A DNA stretch of 64,000 nt, from NCBI RefSeq assembly GCF_013141825.1, contig NZ_RZNH01000004.1, positions 531-64,530 on the forward strand, read 5' to 3'. The notes beneath the pieces are model-generated. The model was not told the DNA's origin, did no database searches, and saw only the letters and a list, made by a program, of their open reading frames with translations. The position numbers and the translations under genes were made by a program. This DNA is from Marinifilum caeruleilacunae (GTDB lineage: Bacteria > Bacteroidota > Bacteroidia > Bacteroidales > Marinifilaceae). This document shows positions 28,298 to 37,342 of the stretch, piece after piece. The first letter of the stretch is position 1, and the number at the start of each line of letters is the position of its first letter.

Positions 28298-29797
28298 TTA
28301 AGCTTCCGTATCCCAATCTTTCGAACGACCAAGGGCTTTATCCCATCCTTTAATCAAGTTCTCTGATTTGTCCTTAGACATTTCTGGCTCGAACTTACGA
28401 TCCATTGCCCATTGGCTCTTAATTTCGTCAACACTATCCCAATATCCAACTGCTAAACCTGCCAAGTATGCAGCACCTAATGCAGTAGTTTCAAGAGTTT
28501 TTGGACGGTATACTGGTGCGTCTAACACATCCGACTGGAATTGCATTAATAAGTTGTTAATTGCAGCACCACCATCAACACGTAATTCGTTAATTTCGAT
28601 TCCAGCATCAGCTTCCATTGCTTTTAATACGTCTCTTGTCTGGAAAGCGATACCTTCAAGCGCAGCTCTTGCAATATGTGCAGAAGTAGATCCTCTTGTT
28701 AAACCAACAATGGTACCTCTTGCATACTGATCCCAGTGAGGAGCTCCTAAACCTGTAAGTGCAGGAACAAGGAATACACCACCATTATCTTCAACCGTAC
28801 CAGCCAATTGCTCTACTTCAGGTGACGACTTGATAATTCCTAATCCATCACGTAACCACTGTACGATAGCTCCACCCATGAAAATACTTCCTTCAAGACA
28901 GTAAGTGGTTTCACCGTTTATTTGCCATCCAATGGTAGTTAATAAGTTGTTGTTTGATTTTACCGGAGTTGTTCCAGTGTTACAAAGCATGAAACATCCT
29001 GTTCCATAAGTGTTCTTTACAGAACCTGGTTTGATACACATCTGACCAAATGTAGCTGCTTGCTGGTCGCCTGCAATACCTGCGATAGGTACCTCGTGTG
29101 CAAAAAGAGTAGTAACTGTATGTCCGTAAACTTCTGAAGAAGATTTCACTTCAGGAAGAATGCTTGCAGGAATGTCAAGAAGCTCCAACATGTCCTTATC
29201 CCACTCTAAAGTTTTGATGTTGTAAAGTAAGGTTCTACTTGCATTGGTTACATCAGTAACGTGCACTTTACCTTGAGTTAATTTCCAGATCAACCAGCTA
29301 TCGATAGTACCAAATGCTAATTTTCCTGCTTCTGCTTTTTCACGAGCACCTTCAACATTGTCAAGAATCCATTTTACTTTAGTTCCCGAGAAGTATGAGT
29401 CGATAATCAAACCTGTCTTATCCTGAATCATATCAGCATGACCTTGTGCCTTTAACTCATCACAATATTTTGATGTACGACGATCCTGCCAAACGATTGC
29501 ATTGTAAATTGGCTCACTGGTTTCGCGGTCCCATACAACTGTAGTCTCTCTCTGGTTTGTGATACCAATCCCTGCAATGCTCTTTCCATTAGCTCCAGCT
29601 TGTGTAATTGCCTCGGCAGCTACACCTGCTTGTGTAGACCAAATTTCGTTTGCATCGTGCTCTACCCATCCTGGCTGAGGGAAAATTTGGGTGAATTCCT
29701 TCTGTGCCACACTTACCATCTCACCTTGCTTGTTGAAAACGATTGCTCTCGAACTTGTAGTTCCCTGGTCTAAAGCTAAAATAAACTTGTCTTCCAT
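28298..29797 (-). CDS. glpK: Glycerol kinase (canonical)
   Basis: A 499-aa FGGY-family kinase converting glycerol and ATP to sn-glycerol 3-phosphate. All diagnostic segments are intact: [13 protein letters not shown] (ATP phosphate loop with Arg), [13 protein letters not shown] (Arg-Glu for glycerol), [14 protein letters not shown] (the Tyr that contacts glycerol), [13 protein letters not shown] (Asp-Gln), NTYGTGCF, and [11 protein letters not shown] (adenosine site). It lies downstream of glpD with a 343-base gap and upstream of glpF. It is the likely working kinase of the pathway, in contrast to the altered paralogue encoded at 32215-33711. Confidence 0.96.
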   Translation of the reverse strand: MEDKFILALDQGTTSSRAIVFNKQGEMVSVAQKEFTQIFPQPGWVEHDANEIWSTQAGVAAEAITQAGANGKSIAGIGITNQRETTVVWDRETSEPIYNAIVWQDRRTSKYCDELKAQGHADMIQDKTGLIIDSYFSGTKVKWILDNVEGAREKAEAGKLAFGTIDSWLIWKLTQGKVHVTDVTNASRTLLYNIKTLEWDKDMLELLDIPASILPEVKSSSEVYGHTVTTLFAHEVPIAGIAGDQQAATFGQMCIKPGSVKNTYGTGCFMLCNTGTTPVKSNNNLLTTIGWQINGETTYCLEGSIFMGGAIVQWLRDGLGIIKSSPEVEQLAGTVEDNGGVFLVPALTGLGAPHWDQYARGTIVGLTRGSTSAHIARAALEGIAFQTRDVLKAMEADAGIEINELRVDGGAAINNLLMQFQSDVLDAPVYRPKTLETTALGAAYLAGLAVGYWDSVDEIKSQWAMDRKFEPEMSKDKSENLIKGWDKALGRSKDWDTEA

Positions 29798-30140
29798 AAT
29801 TCAATTAATTTGGGTTATTGTGTTATAAAAATTAGTTTCTTTCCGAGTGCCAAATCGCAAAAATTCACCAATTGTAAACGATTGCAATTTTGCGGTAAAA
29901 ATTTTTAATCCTTCGGATTAAACACTCAAGTCTTATCGGACCTGATTAGGTTTTTTATGAAGTGAATCACACTTCAGGGTTTCTCTTGAAAAATGTAGGA
30001 CAGTCAGAGCAAAGAAATATCGTGCCAAAACTAACAAATTGATTAATAATATTGTAACAATTAATAAAATCAGTAGTTATAAATAACAGACTAAGAACTA
30101 CCTTTAATAAATGCCTTGCTCAATTCGTCCTACATTATTC
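29798..30140. other. glpD-glpK intergenic region with one hairpin
   Basis: No gene is seen. A hairpin, TTTAATCC-TTC-GGATTAAA, lies at 29904-29922; on the minus strand it is followed by an A/T-rich tail, so it may partly terminate glpD transcripts. A possible promoter for glpK (minus strand TTTG, 16 bases, TAATTTTT) lies between it and the glpK start. Confidence 0.5.
29900..29922 (-). terminator. Weak terminator or attenuator after glpD
   Basis: 8-bp stem with a 3-base loop, followed on the minus strand by AATTTTT. The T run is short, so read-through into glpK is likely. Confidence 0.4.
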
Positions 30141-31703
30141 CTATTTCAGTATGTATTGGGCTGCCAAATCTTTAAATTTCTTTACCTGATTTTCTTCCCA
30201 TTTTTTATCGTATCCAAGCTCACTTGCCATTAATTCGGCAACTTTTGGAGCCATCTTCACACTCTCTTTCGCATCCAGTAGTAAGGCTCGGGTTCTGCGA
30301 GATAAAACATCTTCAACCGTTCTTGCCATTTCATGTCGAACAGCCCAAACCACTTGTGCATTAATTACACTTAGTTCCTTACTTAAATATTCATGTAAGC
30401 CATCCTCTTTTTTAGCAAGTTCCATGATCTTCTCCTCATCCGATCCATAGAAATACATTGGATTACTCAAATCCGGATTTTCTTTATATCCGTGAATTCG
30501 CAAATTTCTTGTTTTTGATTTTTTCTGCTCCAAACCTGCTGTTCTGGCTACTGTATTCATTACATCTTCAGCCATTTGTCGGTATGTAGTCCATTTCCCA
30601 CCTGTAAGAGTTACCAAACCAGATTCCGACACAACAATTTTATGTCCTCTCGAGATCTCTTTGGTTTTGGCACCATCCTGTGTAGGTGCAGCCAAAGGTC
30701 TTAAGCCAGCAAATACGCTTCTTACATCTGATCTTTTAGGTGGTTTTTCCAGAAATCTGCCTGCAGTTTCCAAAATAAAATCAACTTCCTCTTCCAACGC
30801 CTTCGGTTCTAATTCTGCTTTATCTTTGTGTACATCGGTAGTACCAACAACCACTTTATTATGCCATGGTACAGCAAACAATACACGTCCGTCACTTGTT
30901 TTAGGAATCATTACGGCATAATCTCCCGGAACGAACTCTTTATCTAACACCAAGTGAACACCTTGACTCACCTTTACGATATCTTTCGCTTTTGGTTTGT
31001 CCATTTTGATCACATCATCAACAAAAACTCCGGTTGCATTCAGAACAGACTTAGCTTCAATTACATATGACTCTCCATTTTCGAGATCAATTGCCCTTAC
31101 CGCAGTGATTTTACCATCGGTTTTCTCAAAACCATTCACTTTCATGTAATTAATCGCAACACCACCATTTTCAACAAATGTTTGACACATATTAATGGCT
31201 AATCTCGAGTCATCGAACTGTCCGTCGTGATAAACGACTCCACCACTTAGGTTTTCGCTTTTAAGAGTTGGAATATACTTTAGTGTTCTTTTTTTCGAGA
31301 ATGGCAATGATCGTCCATATCCCAGCTTACCTGCCATCAAGTCGTACAAAGTAAGTCCTAATGTATAGTAAGGCGTTCCCCACCATGTGTAATTTGGAAT
31401 AATAAAAGATTGGTCTTTTACCAGGTGAGGTGCATTTTGCTTTAACAAACCTCTTTCTCTTAAAGCTTCAAGAACTAAGGAAATATTTCCTTGAGCAAGA
31501 TATCTAACGCCACCATGAACCAACTTTGTACTTCTACTCGAAGTACCTTTGGCGAAATCATCCTGTTCAAGAAGAAGGGTTTTGTAACCACGAGTCGAAG
31601 ATTCAATGGCTGCGCCCAAACCCGATGCTCCGCCACCTACAATGATAACATCCCATTTCTGATTTGCACTCTTTACTTCTCTTAGCATCTTTCCTCTATC
31701 CAT
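30141..31703 (-). CDS. glpD: FAD-dependent glycerol-3-phosphate dehydrogenase
   Basis: GlpD-type dehydrogenase (520 aa from the chosen start) that oxidises glycerol 3-phosphate to dihydroxyacetone phosphate at the membrane and passes electrons to quinone. FAD fold at the N-terminus (DVIIVGGGASGLG, residues 18-30). TSSRSTKLVHGGVRYL is the family signature, and the C-terminal domain (from about 390) is the usual helical GlpD/GlpA cap. The frame is open upstream to a TTG at 31754, but the ATG at 31703 (MDRGKMLREV) matches the usual start of the family and does not overlap the small ORF upstream; an ATG at 31688 is also possible. It sits 23 bases after that small ORF and is likely co-transcribed with it. 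Confidence 0.93.
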   Translation of the reverse strand: MDRGKMLREVKSANQKWDVIIVGGGASGLGAAIESSTRGYKTLLLEQDDFAKGTSSRSTKLVHGGVRYLAQGNISLVLEALRERGLLKQNAPHLVKDQSFIIPNYTWWGTPYYTLGLTLYDLMAGKLGYGRSLPFSKKRTLKYIPTLKSENLSGGVVYHDGQFDDSRLAINMCQTFVENGGVAINYMKVNGFEKTDGKITAVRAIDLENGESYVIEAKSVLNATGVFVDDVIKMDKPKAKDIVKVSQGVHLVLDKEFVPGDYAVMIPKTSDGRVLFAVPWHNKVVVGTTDVHKDKAELEPKALEEEVDFILETAGRFLEKPPKRSDVRSVFAGLRPLAAPTQDGAKTKEISRGHKIVVSESGLVTLTGGKWTTYRQMAEDVMNTVARTAGLEQKKSKTRNLRIHGYKENPDLSNPMYFYGSDEEKIMELAKKEDGLHEYLSKELSVINAQVVWAVRHEMARTVEDVLSRRTRALLLDAKESVKMAPKVAELMASELGYDKKWEENQVKKFKDLAAQYILK

Positions 31704-31726
31704 GACTGCACAACCTATTGATTCTT

Positions 31727-31873
31727 CTACAATTCCTTCTCCCAGTATTCCCAAATACTTCCTTTCGCTTCTTCTTCCTCCTGAGTTGCCTGTTCTTTTT
31801 GTCCCGACAAAATGTCAAGAAAAAAAGAATAGAGGCGATTCCCCATTTGCATATCAAATCTTACATCTTCCAT
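31727..31873 (-). CDS. Small ORF (48 aa) upstream of glpD
   Basis: ATG at 31873-31871 to TAG at 31729-31727. The product starts MEDVRFDMQMGNRLYSFFLD, continues with a Gln/Glu-rich stretch and ends SIWEYWEKEL. It has coding character (aromatic residues, an acidic C-terminal helix) and no membrane segment. It ends 23 bases before the preferred glpD start, and operator-like sequences lie just upstream, so it would be the first gene of the glpD transcript. I do not recognise a family. It may be a leader peptide or a small regulator or subunit of GlpD. It could also be chance. Confidence 0.5.
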   Translation of the reverse strand: MEDVRFDMQMGNRLYSFFLDILSGQKEQATQEEEEAKGSIWEYWEKEL

Positions 31874-31904
31874 AGTAGTATTAAAATATAAATCTGAATA
31901 CACA

Positions 31905-31925
31905 GTACATTGTCTTACTATGTAC
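31905..31925. promoter_or_regulatory. Palindromic operator candidate upstream of the small ORF/glpD
   Basis: A 21-bp near-perfect palindrome, GTACATTGT-CTT-ACTATGTAC (one mismatch per arm pair). Its half-site TACATAGT (minus strand) is also found in front of padR. It lies between a TTTGACA-like box (31930-31936) and TATATTTT (31883-31890) on the minus strand, so a bound repressor would cover the promoter. The ACAT/ATGT arms recall sites reported for PadR proteins. Confidence 0.55.
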
Positions 31926-32021
31926 CTTTGTCAAAAAAAACGGAAGTACTCTTCCTGTTAAGATTCAAATTCGTAAAAAGGTACTCTTTTTCAAACTTGA
32001 ACATTACAAAGCTAAATAAAA

Positions 32022-32040
32022 TACTTAGTTATACAAGGTG
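32022..32040. promoter_or_regulatory. Second, degenerate operator-like site
   Basis: TACTTAGT-TAT-ACAAGGTG keeps the layout of the padR upstream site TACATAGT-TTT-ACAAGATA (left arm 7 of 8 identical, then ACAAG). It lies 97 bases upstream of the palindrome in front of the small ORF. Confidence 0.35.
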
Positions 32041-32147
32041 CTTGGTGAAAAAATGTATTATTTTAATTTAGTCTAAAAGGTTTGCATAAGCTAAAACACC
32101 CACGATTACTGTGTTTCTTAGTCATCAATCAGCTTAAAACGAATACC

Positions 32148-32190
32148 AAAAAAAAAGAATAGGTTATCTCATAACTTGAAATAACCTATC
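32148..32190 (-). terminator. Terminator after the second glycerol kinase
   Basis: Stem ATAGGTTAT / ATAACCTAT (13-base loop), followed on the minus strand by CTTTTTTTTT. Confidence 0.85.
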
Positions 32191-32214
32191 CTATATCTCT
32201 TGAATCAGACATAT

Positions 32215-33711
32215 TTAATCTTCTGAATCGATCCAGTTTTGAGAACGACTAACCGCCTTTTCCCAGTATTTTTTATGGTGTTTTACCGTATCCTTATCCA
32301 TTTTAACTTCGTACTCCTTATCGAGTTTCCAATGGTTCTGAATTTCTTCTACACTATCCCAGAAACCCACACCCAAGCCAGCAAGGTATGCTGCTCCAAC
32401 AGCGGTAATTTCTTTAATTTCAGGTCGAACAATTGGCAAATCAAGGAAATCTGCCTGGTATTGTAGTAAGGTATCATTGGCCATCAAACCTCCACCTCTT
32501 AATTGTTCTACCTTCATACCAGAGTCCGCTTCCATTGTTTTTAACACATCCGATGATCGGTGTGCAATACATTCCAGCGAAGCGCGAGCAATATGGCCAA
32601 TGCTGGTTCCCATATTTAATCCCCAGAAAGTTCCCCTGGCATACTGATCCCAATAGGGAGCTCCCAATCCTGTAAAGGCAGGAACAATATAAACTCCTCC
32701 ATTATCTTTTTCAGTTAGAGCAAGCGATTCAATTTCTTCAATAGAATGAATTAAATTCAAACTATCGCGCAGCCATTGAATTACAGCACCTCCAATAAAC
32801 ACACTTCCTTCAAGTGCATAGGTAACTTTATCACCAATTCCCCAGGCAATGGTTGTAATCAGATCATTTTTCGATTGTACTGGTTTATCGCCAGTATTCA
32901 TTAAAATAAAACAACCTGTGTTATAGGTATTTTTAATCATACCTTTCTCGAAGCATGCTTGTCCAAAAAGTGCTGCCTGCTGATCACCGCAAATACCAGA
33001 AATTGGAATTTCTTCTCCAAACATTGATCTTCGGGTATGCCCATACACTTCGCTCGAAGAGCATACTTTTGGCAGAATAGATTCTGGAATATCAAGCAAT
33101 TCCAGCAATTCCTGATCCCAACACAAATCGTGTATATTATAAAGCATCGTACGACTTGCGTTCGACACATCAGTTACATGAAGTTCTCCTTTGGTTAGTT
33201 TCCAGATCAACCAGCTATCTACAGTACCAAAAGCCAATTTACCTTGTTCGGCTTTTTCTCTTGCGCCTTCGATATTATCAAGTAACCATTTTACTTTGGT
33301 TGCAGAAAAGAATGCATCCAAAATCAAACCGGTTTTGTCTTTTATTTTCTGAGAGTAACCTTTCTCCTTAAGCTCATCGCAAATTCTCGATGTTCTTTTA
33401 TCCTGCCAAACAATGGCATTGTTAATAGGCTCTCCCGTTTCTTTATCCCAGATTATGGTAGTCTCCCTTTGGTTGGTGATTCCAATTCCTGCGATATCTT
33501 TCCCGCTTAATCCTTTCTTTGCCAATACTTCTTCAGCCACCGATGCTTGCGAATACCATATTTCCCTGGCATCTTGCTCAATCCACCCTGGTTTCGGATA
33601 ATACTGCTCATACTCCTTCTGAACTTGCGCAACTATTTCACCTTTCTTATTAAATAAAATTGCTTTCGAAATTGACGTTCCCTGATCTAAGGATAAAATA
33701 TAGTCCTTCAT
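32215..33711 (-). CDS. Divergent glycerol kinase paralogue (FGGY family)
   Basis: A 498-aa GlpK-like protein, full length, collinear with the canonical glycerol kinase of this window but changed at usually invariant sites. The phosphate loop is GTSISK (residues 11-16) instead of GTTSSR. The glycerol-contacting Tyr is Phe134 (LDAFFSATK). NTYGTG has become NTYNTG (261-266), and the VDGGA adenosine motif is shortened to GGGLM (406-410). Arg82-Glu83 and Asp243-Gln244 are kept. It starts 31 bases after padR, so the two form an operon. I infer a kinase with changed substrate or kinetics, or a regulatory paralogue; a plain glycerol kinase is still possible. Confidence 0.85.
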   Translation of the reverse strand: MKDYILSLDQGTSISKAILFNKKGEIVAQVQKEYEQYYPKPGWIEQDAREIWYSQASVAEEVLAKKGLSGKDIAGIGITNQRETTIIWDKETGEPINNAIVWQDKRTSRICDELKEKGYSQKIKDKTGLILDAFFSATKVKWLLDNIEGAREKAEQGKLAFGTVDSWLIWKLTKGELHVTDVSNASRTMLYNIHDLCWDQELLELLDIPESILPKVCSSSEVYGHTRRSMFGEEIPISGICGDQQAALFGQACFEKGMIKNTYNTGCFILMNTGDKPVQSKNDLITTIAWGIGDKVTYALEGSVFIGGAVIQWLRDSLNLIHSIEEIESLALTEKDNGGVYIVPAFTGLGAPYWDQYARGTFWGLNMGTSIGHIARASLECIAHRSSDVLKTMEADSGMKVEQLRGGGLMANDTLLQYQADFLDLPIVRPEIKEITAVGAAYLAGLGVGFWDSVEEIQNHWKLDKEYEVKMDKDTVKHHKKYWEKAVSRSQNWIDSED

Positions 33712-33742
33712 TCCCTTTGGTAATTAATTGTAATTAACAGTT

Positions 33743-34096
33743 TTACGCATTCTCCTTTATCCTTTTAATAGATAGGTTTAAGGAATCAACATACTCGCGC
33801 ATTATTTCCAAATGCGAAGCGCCTTCGTCGGTAAGTTTGTAGTATTTTCTTGGAATACCAGTATCCATTTCTGCCCATTCCGAAGTCACCAACTTTTCTT
33901 TCTTCAGTCGGTTCAAGAGAGGGTAAATTGTACCTTCCGCAATTTCAAGCGAGGTAAATTGATTCATTTCACTAATTAATTCGTAACCATAACATGGCTT
34001 CGATCTTAATAGTAAGAGGATAATGTATTCCAGGAGTCCCTTTTTGAATTGAGACTTCCATTTTGTTATAAAGTATTCGTTGATTTCGTGATTCAT
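33743..34096 (-). CDS. PadR-family transcriptional regulator
   Basis: A 117-aa PadR regulator. Residues 14-95 form the winged helix: KKGLLEYIILLLLRSKPCYG, YELISEMNQFTSLEIAEGTI, YPLLNRLKKEKLVTSEWAEM, and GIPRKYYKLTDEG, the wing with the family-typical PRKYY. A short C-terminal helix for dimerisation follows. PadR proteins are usually ligand-responsive repressors. It is the first gene of an operon with the divergent glycerol kinase. Its own promoter overlaps an operator-like site that recurs before the glpD transcript, so I infer autoregulation and control of glycerol use. Confidence 0.92.
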   Translation of the reverse strand: MNHEINEYFITKWKSQFKKGLLEYIILLLLRSKPCYGYELISEMNQFTSLEIAEGTIYPLLNRLKKEKLVTSEWAEMDTGIPRKYYKLTDEGASHLEIMREYVDSLNLSIKRIKENA

Positions 34097-34103
34097 GGTG
34101 TAA

Positions 34104-34138
34104 CAAACATATAAAAAAATACATAGTTTTACAAGATA
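34104..34138 (-). promoter_or_regulatory. padR promoter overlapped by an operator-like site
   Basis: On the minus strand a TTG -33 box (34134-34132), a 20-base spacer and TATGTTTG (34111-34104) fit the Bacteroidota promoter consensus and leave a very short leader. The imperfect palindrome TACATAGT-TTT-ACAAGATA (34120-34138) covers the -33 box and part of the spacer, as expected for a repressor site. Confidence 0.5.
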
Positions 34139-34193
34139 TCTTGCAAGAGCAAAGTCTTTGTATTATCTAATACTTGATTATGACTCATATAAA

Positions 34194-36380
34194 CTATTTA
34201 ATCGAAACTTCCACTCTAAATTTTGCTTCCTTTTGTTGGTCGGACAGATTTCTTAAATCGGCTGTCTTGACCGTAAAGTTGTCTGGAGAAATTTGTAAAC
34301 TGTCTTTCATGTAGACCTTCAATGAATGATTTCTTCCATCAATAATGGAATCCAACATCGCTTTTAATTTTTGATCTCCAATAATGGAATGACATTTTTC
34401 TTTGAATGGAGCTGTAATCTCCAATTTTTGCCCGAGTTTATAATTCAAAAATGTAGGCTTATCTTCTGCCCAAGCTACAAAATCAGCACCAAACAGTTCG
34501 TTTTTTTCAGCTACATCCAATTCAGCATACATTTTAGAACATTTGCTTAGCGCGATTAAATCCTTCTCCAATGTATCATCTGTTTCCTGGGTGAAGGTAA
34601 ATACGAGCTCAGGCTTTTTCTCTATAATTTTTGAAATATCCTGCAAAGTTGCTTTGTGCTTCTTCTCCAATTCCACTCTTGAATATTCCATCGGAATGGT
34701 TTCAATGCTTTCGGGATTTGTTCCCGCTATACTTCCCAAAATTCCAAAAGGTTTTGCTGCCGTTTTTACGAGAAAATTCATGAATGTCTTCCAAATGATT
34801 TTACGCAATTTAAAATTAGGTTCCTTAGGATTTCCCGAAACAGGCAAGTCAAATTCAATATTGTCATTCTGATCTTTTAGAAGATACAAGGCCAGTCTGA
34901 CCGGAGCTTTTATTGTATTAGGATCATTGGTCTTCTTCCCAAAATCGAATTCAGAAATTTTTATTTGGTTTTGATTTTCCAGATGATCTGGCTTCATATC
35001 AATACTGCAATTGTAATCTAAAGTTCCCTGTGTAATTGGCCTGGCAATATAAAATTCTGTATATGGCGAAAAGCTCATTAATTCCAAACCTGAAAGTTTG
35101 CTATCCAAGCTAAAATTATGAACATTCTGCAGGCTAAACCTGGCATTTCCTTTAACTTCTCCTCCTCCATTCAAGTTCATCGAATAGTTTACCGGGACAC
35201 TCTTGGCAAGAGCGGTAATTTCACCAAGACTTATCCCAATATCCTGAATATCGTATACAAAATCACGGTTTAATGTTTTATCAACAAACTGTAAAAATCC
35301 ACCTTCAATTATTGTGGTATCAACAGCGTAAAACATCTCAGCTTCCTTCACAATAGAATCTGTTTCCATTTCAACTGAATCAACAACCATAACTGGCTGA
35401 AACACCCTTTCAAAATTGGTATTGTTCTTAAATAAAGTGGCATATATTTCCGGTTTAACAAGACTTACTTTTCCAATTTTGTAGTAAGACTTGCCAATAT
35501 GCAAAGAATCTAAATCTACCAAAGCAGATTTTGCAGCAAGAAACCGATTTCCTTCCTGATCCAATAACTTAAAATCGTTTAAGCTGGCATCACCTTTCAC
35601 AAATACATCCATAAAATCTGTCATACTTCCATCAATTGTAAGCGATGTATTCATTTTCCCATTCATGCTTGATATTTTCATGTAATCTTTTAGGTAAGCA
35701 AGAAATGGACTGATATCAACTGAACTAACAGTAAGATCGATTTGGTATCGCTCATTGGAATGATCCACATCAGCTTTTATCCCAACATTTCCTTCATTGC
35801 CTAATGAAAAATCTACACCCATCTCCGATTTCTGGTTATCCCAGGCAACAACAGGCAATTCCAGGTTAATATTCTTCAAATCCAACAGGTTATCCTTTTC
35901 CTTATCAAAATAAGCCACATCACTATTTTTTATTTCGATATTGTAAATGGAGAATTTTGTGTTTTTATTCTCCGGTTCAACTGCTAAACTATCCGAAACA
36001 CTTTCTTCAGCGGGCAACAAATCATCAAAATTAAAGCCCAGGCTATCCTGAATTACAGAAACATTTAAACCATCGAGGTATATTTGGGAGACAGAATACT
36101 CTCCAGACAACAATTTCCAGGGAGATACATTTACATACAACTCCTTAAATGCAACGAATTCATCACTTCCATTTTCTTCATATAAGTGTAAATTCTTAAT
36201 GCGAACAGCAACTTTTGCATAGTTAAAATGTAATTCTGCAATATGAAGTTTTCTGCCGATTAGTTCTTCAGAATGCTTAATTACATAGTGTTTTACGATT
36301 GTAGAGAGAAAAAAGAAGAGTACAAAAAGTACAGTAAGTATTGAGACTACGATGATTTTCTTTTTTGAGAATCGGATCAT
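34194..36380 (-). CDS. DUF748/AsmA-like envelope protein
   Basis: A 728-aa protein with one N-terminal transmembrane helix (about residues 8-30) and a large periplasmic part. The start (KHYVIKHSEELIGRKLHIAE, then NLHLYEENGSDEFVAFKELY and NVSPWKLLSGEYSVSQIYLD) is typical of DUF748, a relative of the AsmA/TamB repeating beta-groove proteins. The middle repeats the signature IEIKNSDVAYFDKE and GGFLQFVDKTL. The C-terminal section (INGxQ-type helix then KLEITAPFKEK) is shared with other DUF748 proteins. AsmA-like proteins are thought to move phospholipid between membranes. Role here is inferred; no operon partner is obvious. Confidence 0.8.
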   Translation of the reverse strand: MIRFSKKKIIVVSILTVLFVLFFFLSTIVKHYVIKHSEELIGRKLHIAELHFNYAKVAVRIKNLHLYEENGSDEFVAFKELYVNVSPWKLLSGEYSVSQIYLDGLNVSVIQDSLGFNFDDLLPAEESVSDSLAVEPENKNTKFSIYNIEIKNSDVAYFDKEKDNLLDLKNINLELPVVAWDNQKSEMGVDFSLGNEGNVGIKADVDHSNERYQIDLTVSSVDISPFLAYLKDYMKISSMNGKMNTSLTIDGSMTDFMDVFVKGDASLNDFKLLDQEGNRFLAAKSALVDLDSLHIGKSYYKIGKVSLVKPEIYATLFKNNTNFERVFQPVMVVDSVEMETDSIVKEAEMFYAVDTTIIEGGFLQFVDKTLNRDFVYDIQDIGISLGEITALAKSVPVNYSMNLNGGGEVKGNARFSLQNVHNFSLDSKLSGLELMSFSPYTEFYIARPITQGTLDYNCSIDMKPDHLENQNQIKISEFDFGKKTNDPNTIKAPVRLALYLLKDQNDNIEFDLPVSGNPKEPNFKLRKIIWKTFMNFLVKTAAKPFGILGSIAGTNPESIETIPMEYSRVELEKKHKATLQDISKIIEKKPELVFTFTQETDDTLEKDLIALSKCSKMYAELDVAEKNELFGADFVAWAEDKPTFLNYKLGQKLEITAPFKEKCHSIIGDQKLKAMLDSIIDGRNHSLKVYMKDSLQISPDNFTVKTADLRNLSDQQKEAKFRVEVSIK

Positions 36381-36456
36381 TTAGCATTGAATTAAATTAA
36401 ACAATCAAAGCTAAATAATAAGTTTATTATTTCCTGTTATTCGATTGTTTTTTACA

Positions 36457-36484
36457 CAAAAAAAGGAGGCTTTCGCCTCCTCAT
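36457..36484 (-). terminator. Terminator after the MscS gene
   Basis: Minus strand: stem GGAGGC-GAAA-GCCTCC followed by TTTTTTT. Confidence 0.92.
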
Positions 36485-36501
36485 CATTTCATCAAAAACA
36501 A

Positions 36502-37323
36502 TTAATGATTGTAAACATGAATATCTCTCTGTGGGAAAGGAATTCCAACTTCGTTCTTGTCGAATTCTTTCTTCACTGTTTCCTGCATAAAGAAGAATAC
36601 ATCCCAGTAATCGGCTGCATTTACCCATGCTCTTACTGTAAAATTAACCGAACTATCTGCCAATTCTGAAACGGCAATAAAATGCGCCGGATCTTTCAAT
36701 ACTTTTGGATGGTTTTCCAATAATCCTTCCAATATTCCCTTCGCTTTGTCAATATCGTCAGAATAACCAATACCAAATGTCATATCAACTCTTCGGGTAG
36801 GCTGAGTCGAATAATTGATCATTGACCCTGTTGACAAACCACCATTAGGTATAATAATTGTCTTATTATCAAGCGAAAGCAGAATTGTATTAAAAAGCTG
36901 AATCTCTTTTACAACACCAAGATAACCTTGAGCTTCAAGCAAGTCTCCAACCTTAAATGGCTTGAAGATCAAAATCATTACGCCACCAGCAAAGTTTTGT
37001 AGTGTTCCTGATAAAGCCATACCTACTGCCAAACCCGCGGCACCCAAGATGGCAATAAACGAAGTCATTTGCACACCAATCATTCCTACCACAGCAATGA
37101 AGAGCATCACTTTCAACAGTATCGATAGCATACTAACAATGAATGGCTTTAATGTTGCATCCAATTCATTTTTATCCATCAATTTCGCAATTCCTTTTGT
37201 GATTATTTTAATAATCCACAAACCGATAATAAGGGTGACAATAGCCAATAACAACTTTGGCGCATAAGCCATCGCCATGTTCCACAACTGATCTGATTTA
37301 CTAAAAATTACATCCATATCCAT
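36502..37323 (-). CDS. Small-conductance mechanosensitive channel, MscS family
   Basis: A 273-aa MscS channel that releases solutes on hypo-osmotic shock. Three N-terminal helices lie at about 18-42, 58-82 and 88-110. The pore helix has the Gly/Ala-rich pattern AILGAAGLAVGMALSGTLQN. The beta domain begins KPFKVGDLLEAQGYLGVVKE, and the signature IIIPNGGLSTGSMINYS is present. The C-terminal alpha/beta domain ends with PFPQRDIHVYNH. The size matches E. coli MscS (286 aa). It lies 19 bases downstream of the OmpA-family gene in the same direction, so the pair is probably co-transcribed. Confidence 0.92.
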   Translation of the reverse strand: MDMDVIFSKSDQLWNMAMAYAPKLLLAIVTLIIGLWIIKIITKGIAKLMDKNELDATLKPFIVSMLSILLKVMLFIAVVGMIGVQMTSFIAILGAAGLAVGMALSGTLQNFAGGVMILIFKPFKVGDLLEAQGYLGVVKEIQLFNTILLSLDNKTIIIPNGGLSTGSMINYSTQPTRRVDMTFGIGYSDDIDKAKGILEGLLENHPKVLKDPAHFIAVSELADSSVNFTVRAWVNAADYWDVFFFMQETVKKEFDKNEVGIPFPQRDIHVYNH

Positions 37324-37342
37324 TTTTTTCTTGTTTTGGTTT

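Noticed and set aside
30071..30090. A further PadR-like site upstream of glpK (GTAGTTATAAATAAC)
   Set aside because: Shares TAGTTATA with the degenerate site at 32022-32040 but lacks the TACAT arm and the right spacing; not above chance in AT-rich DNA.
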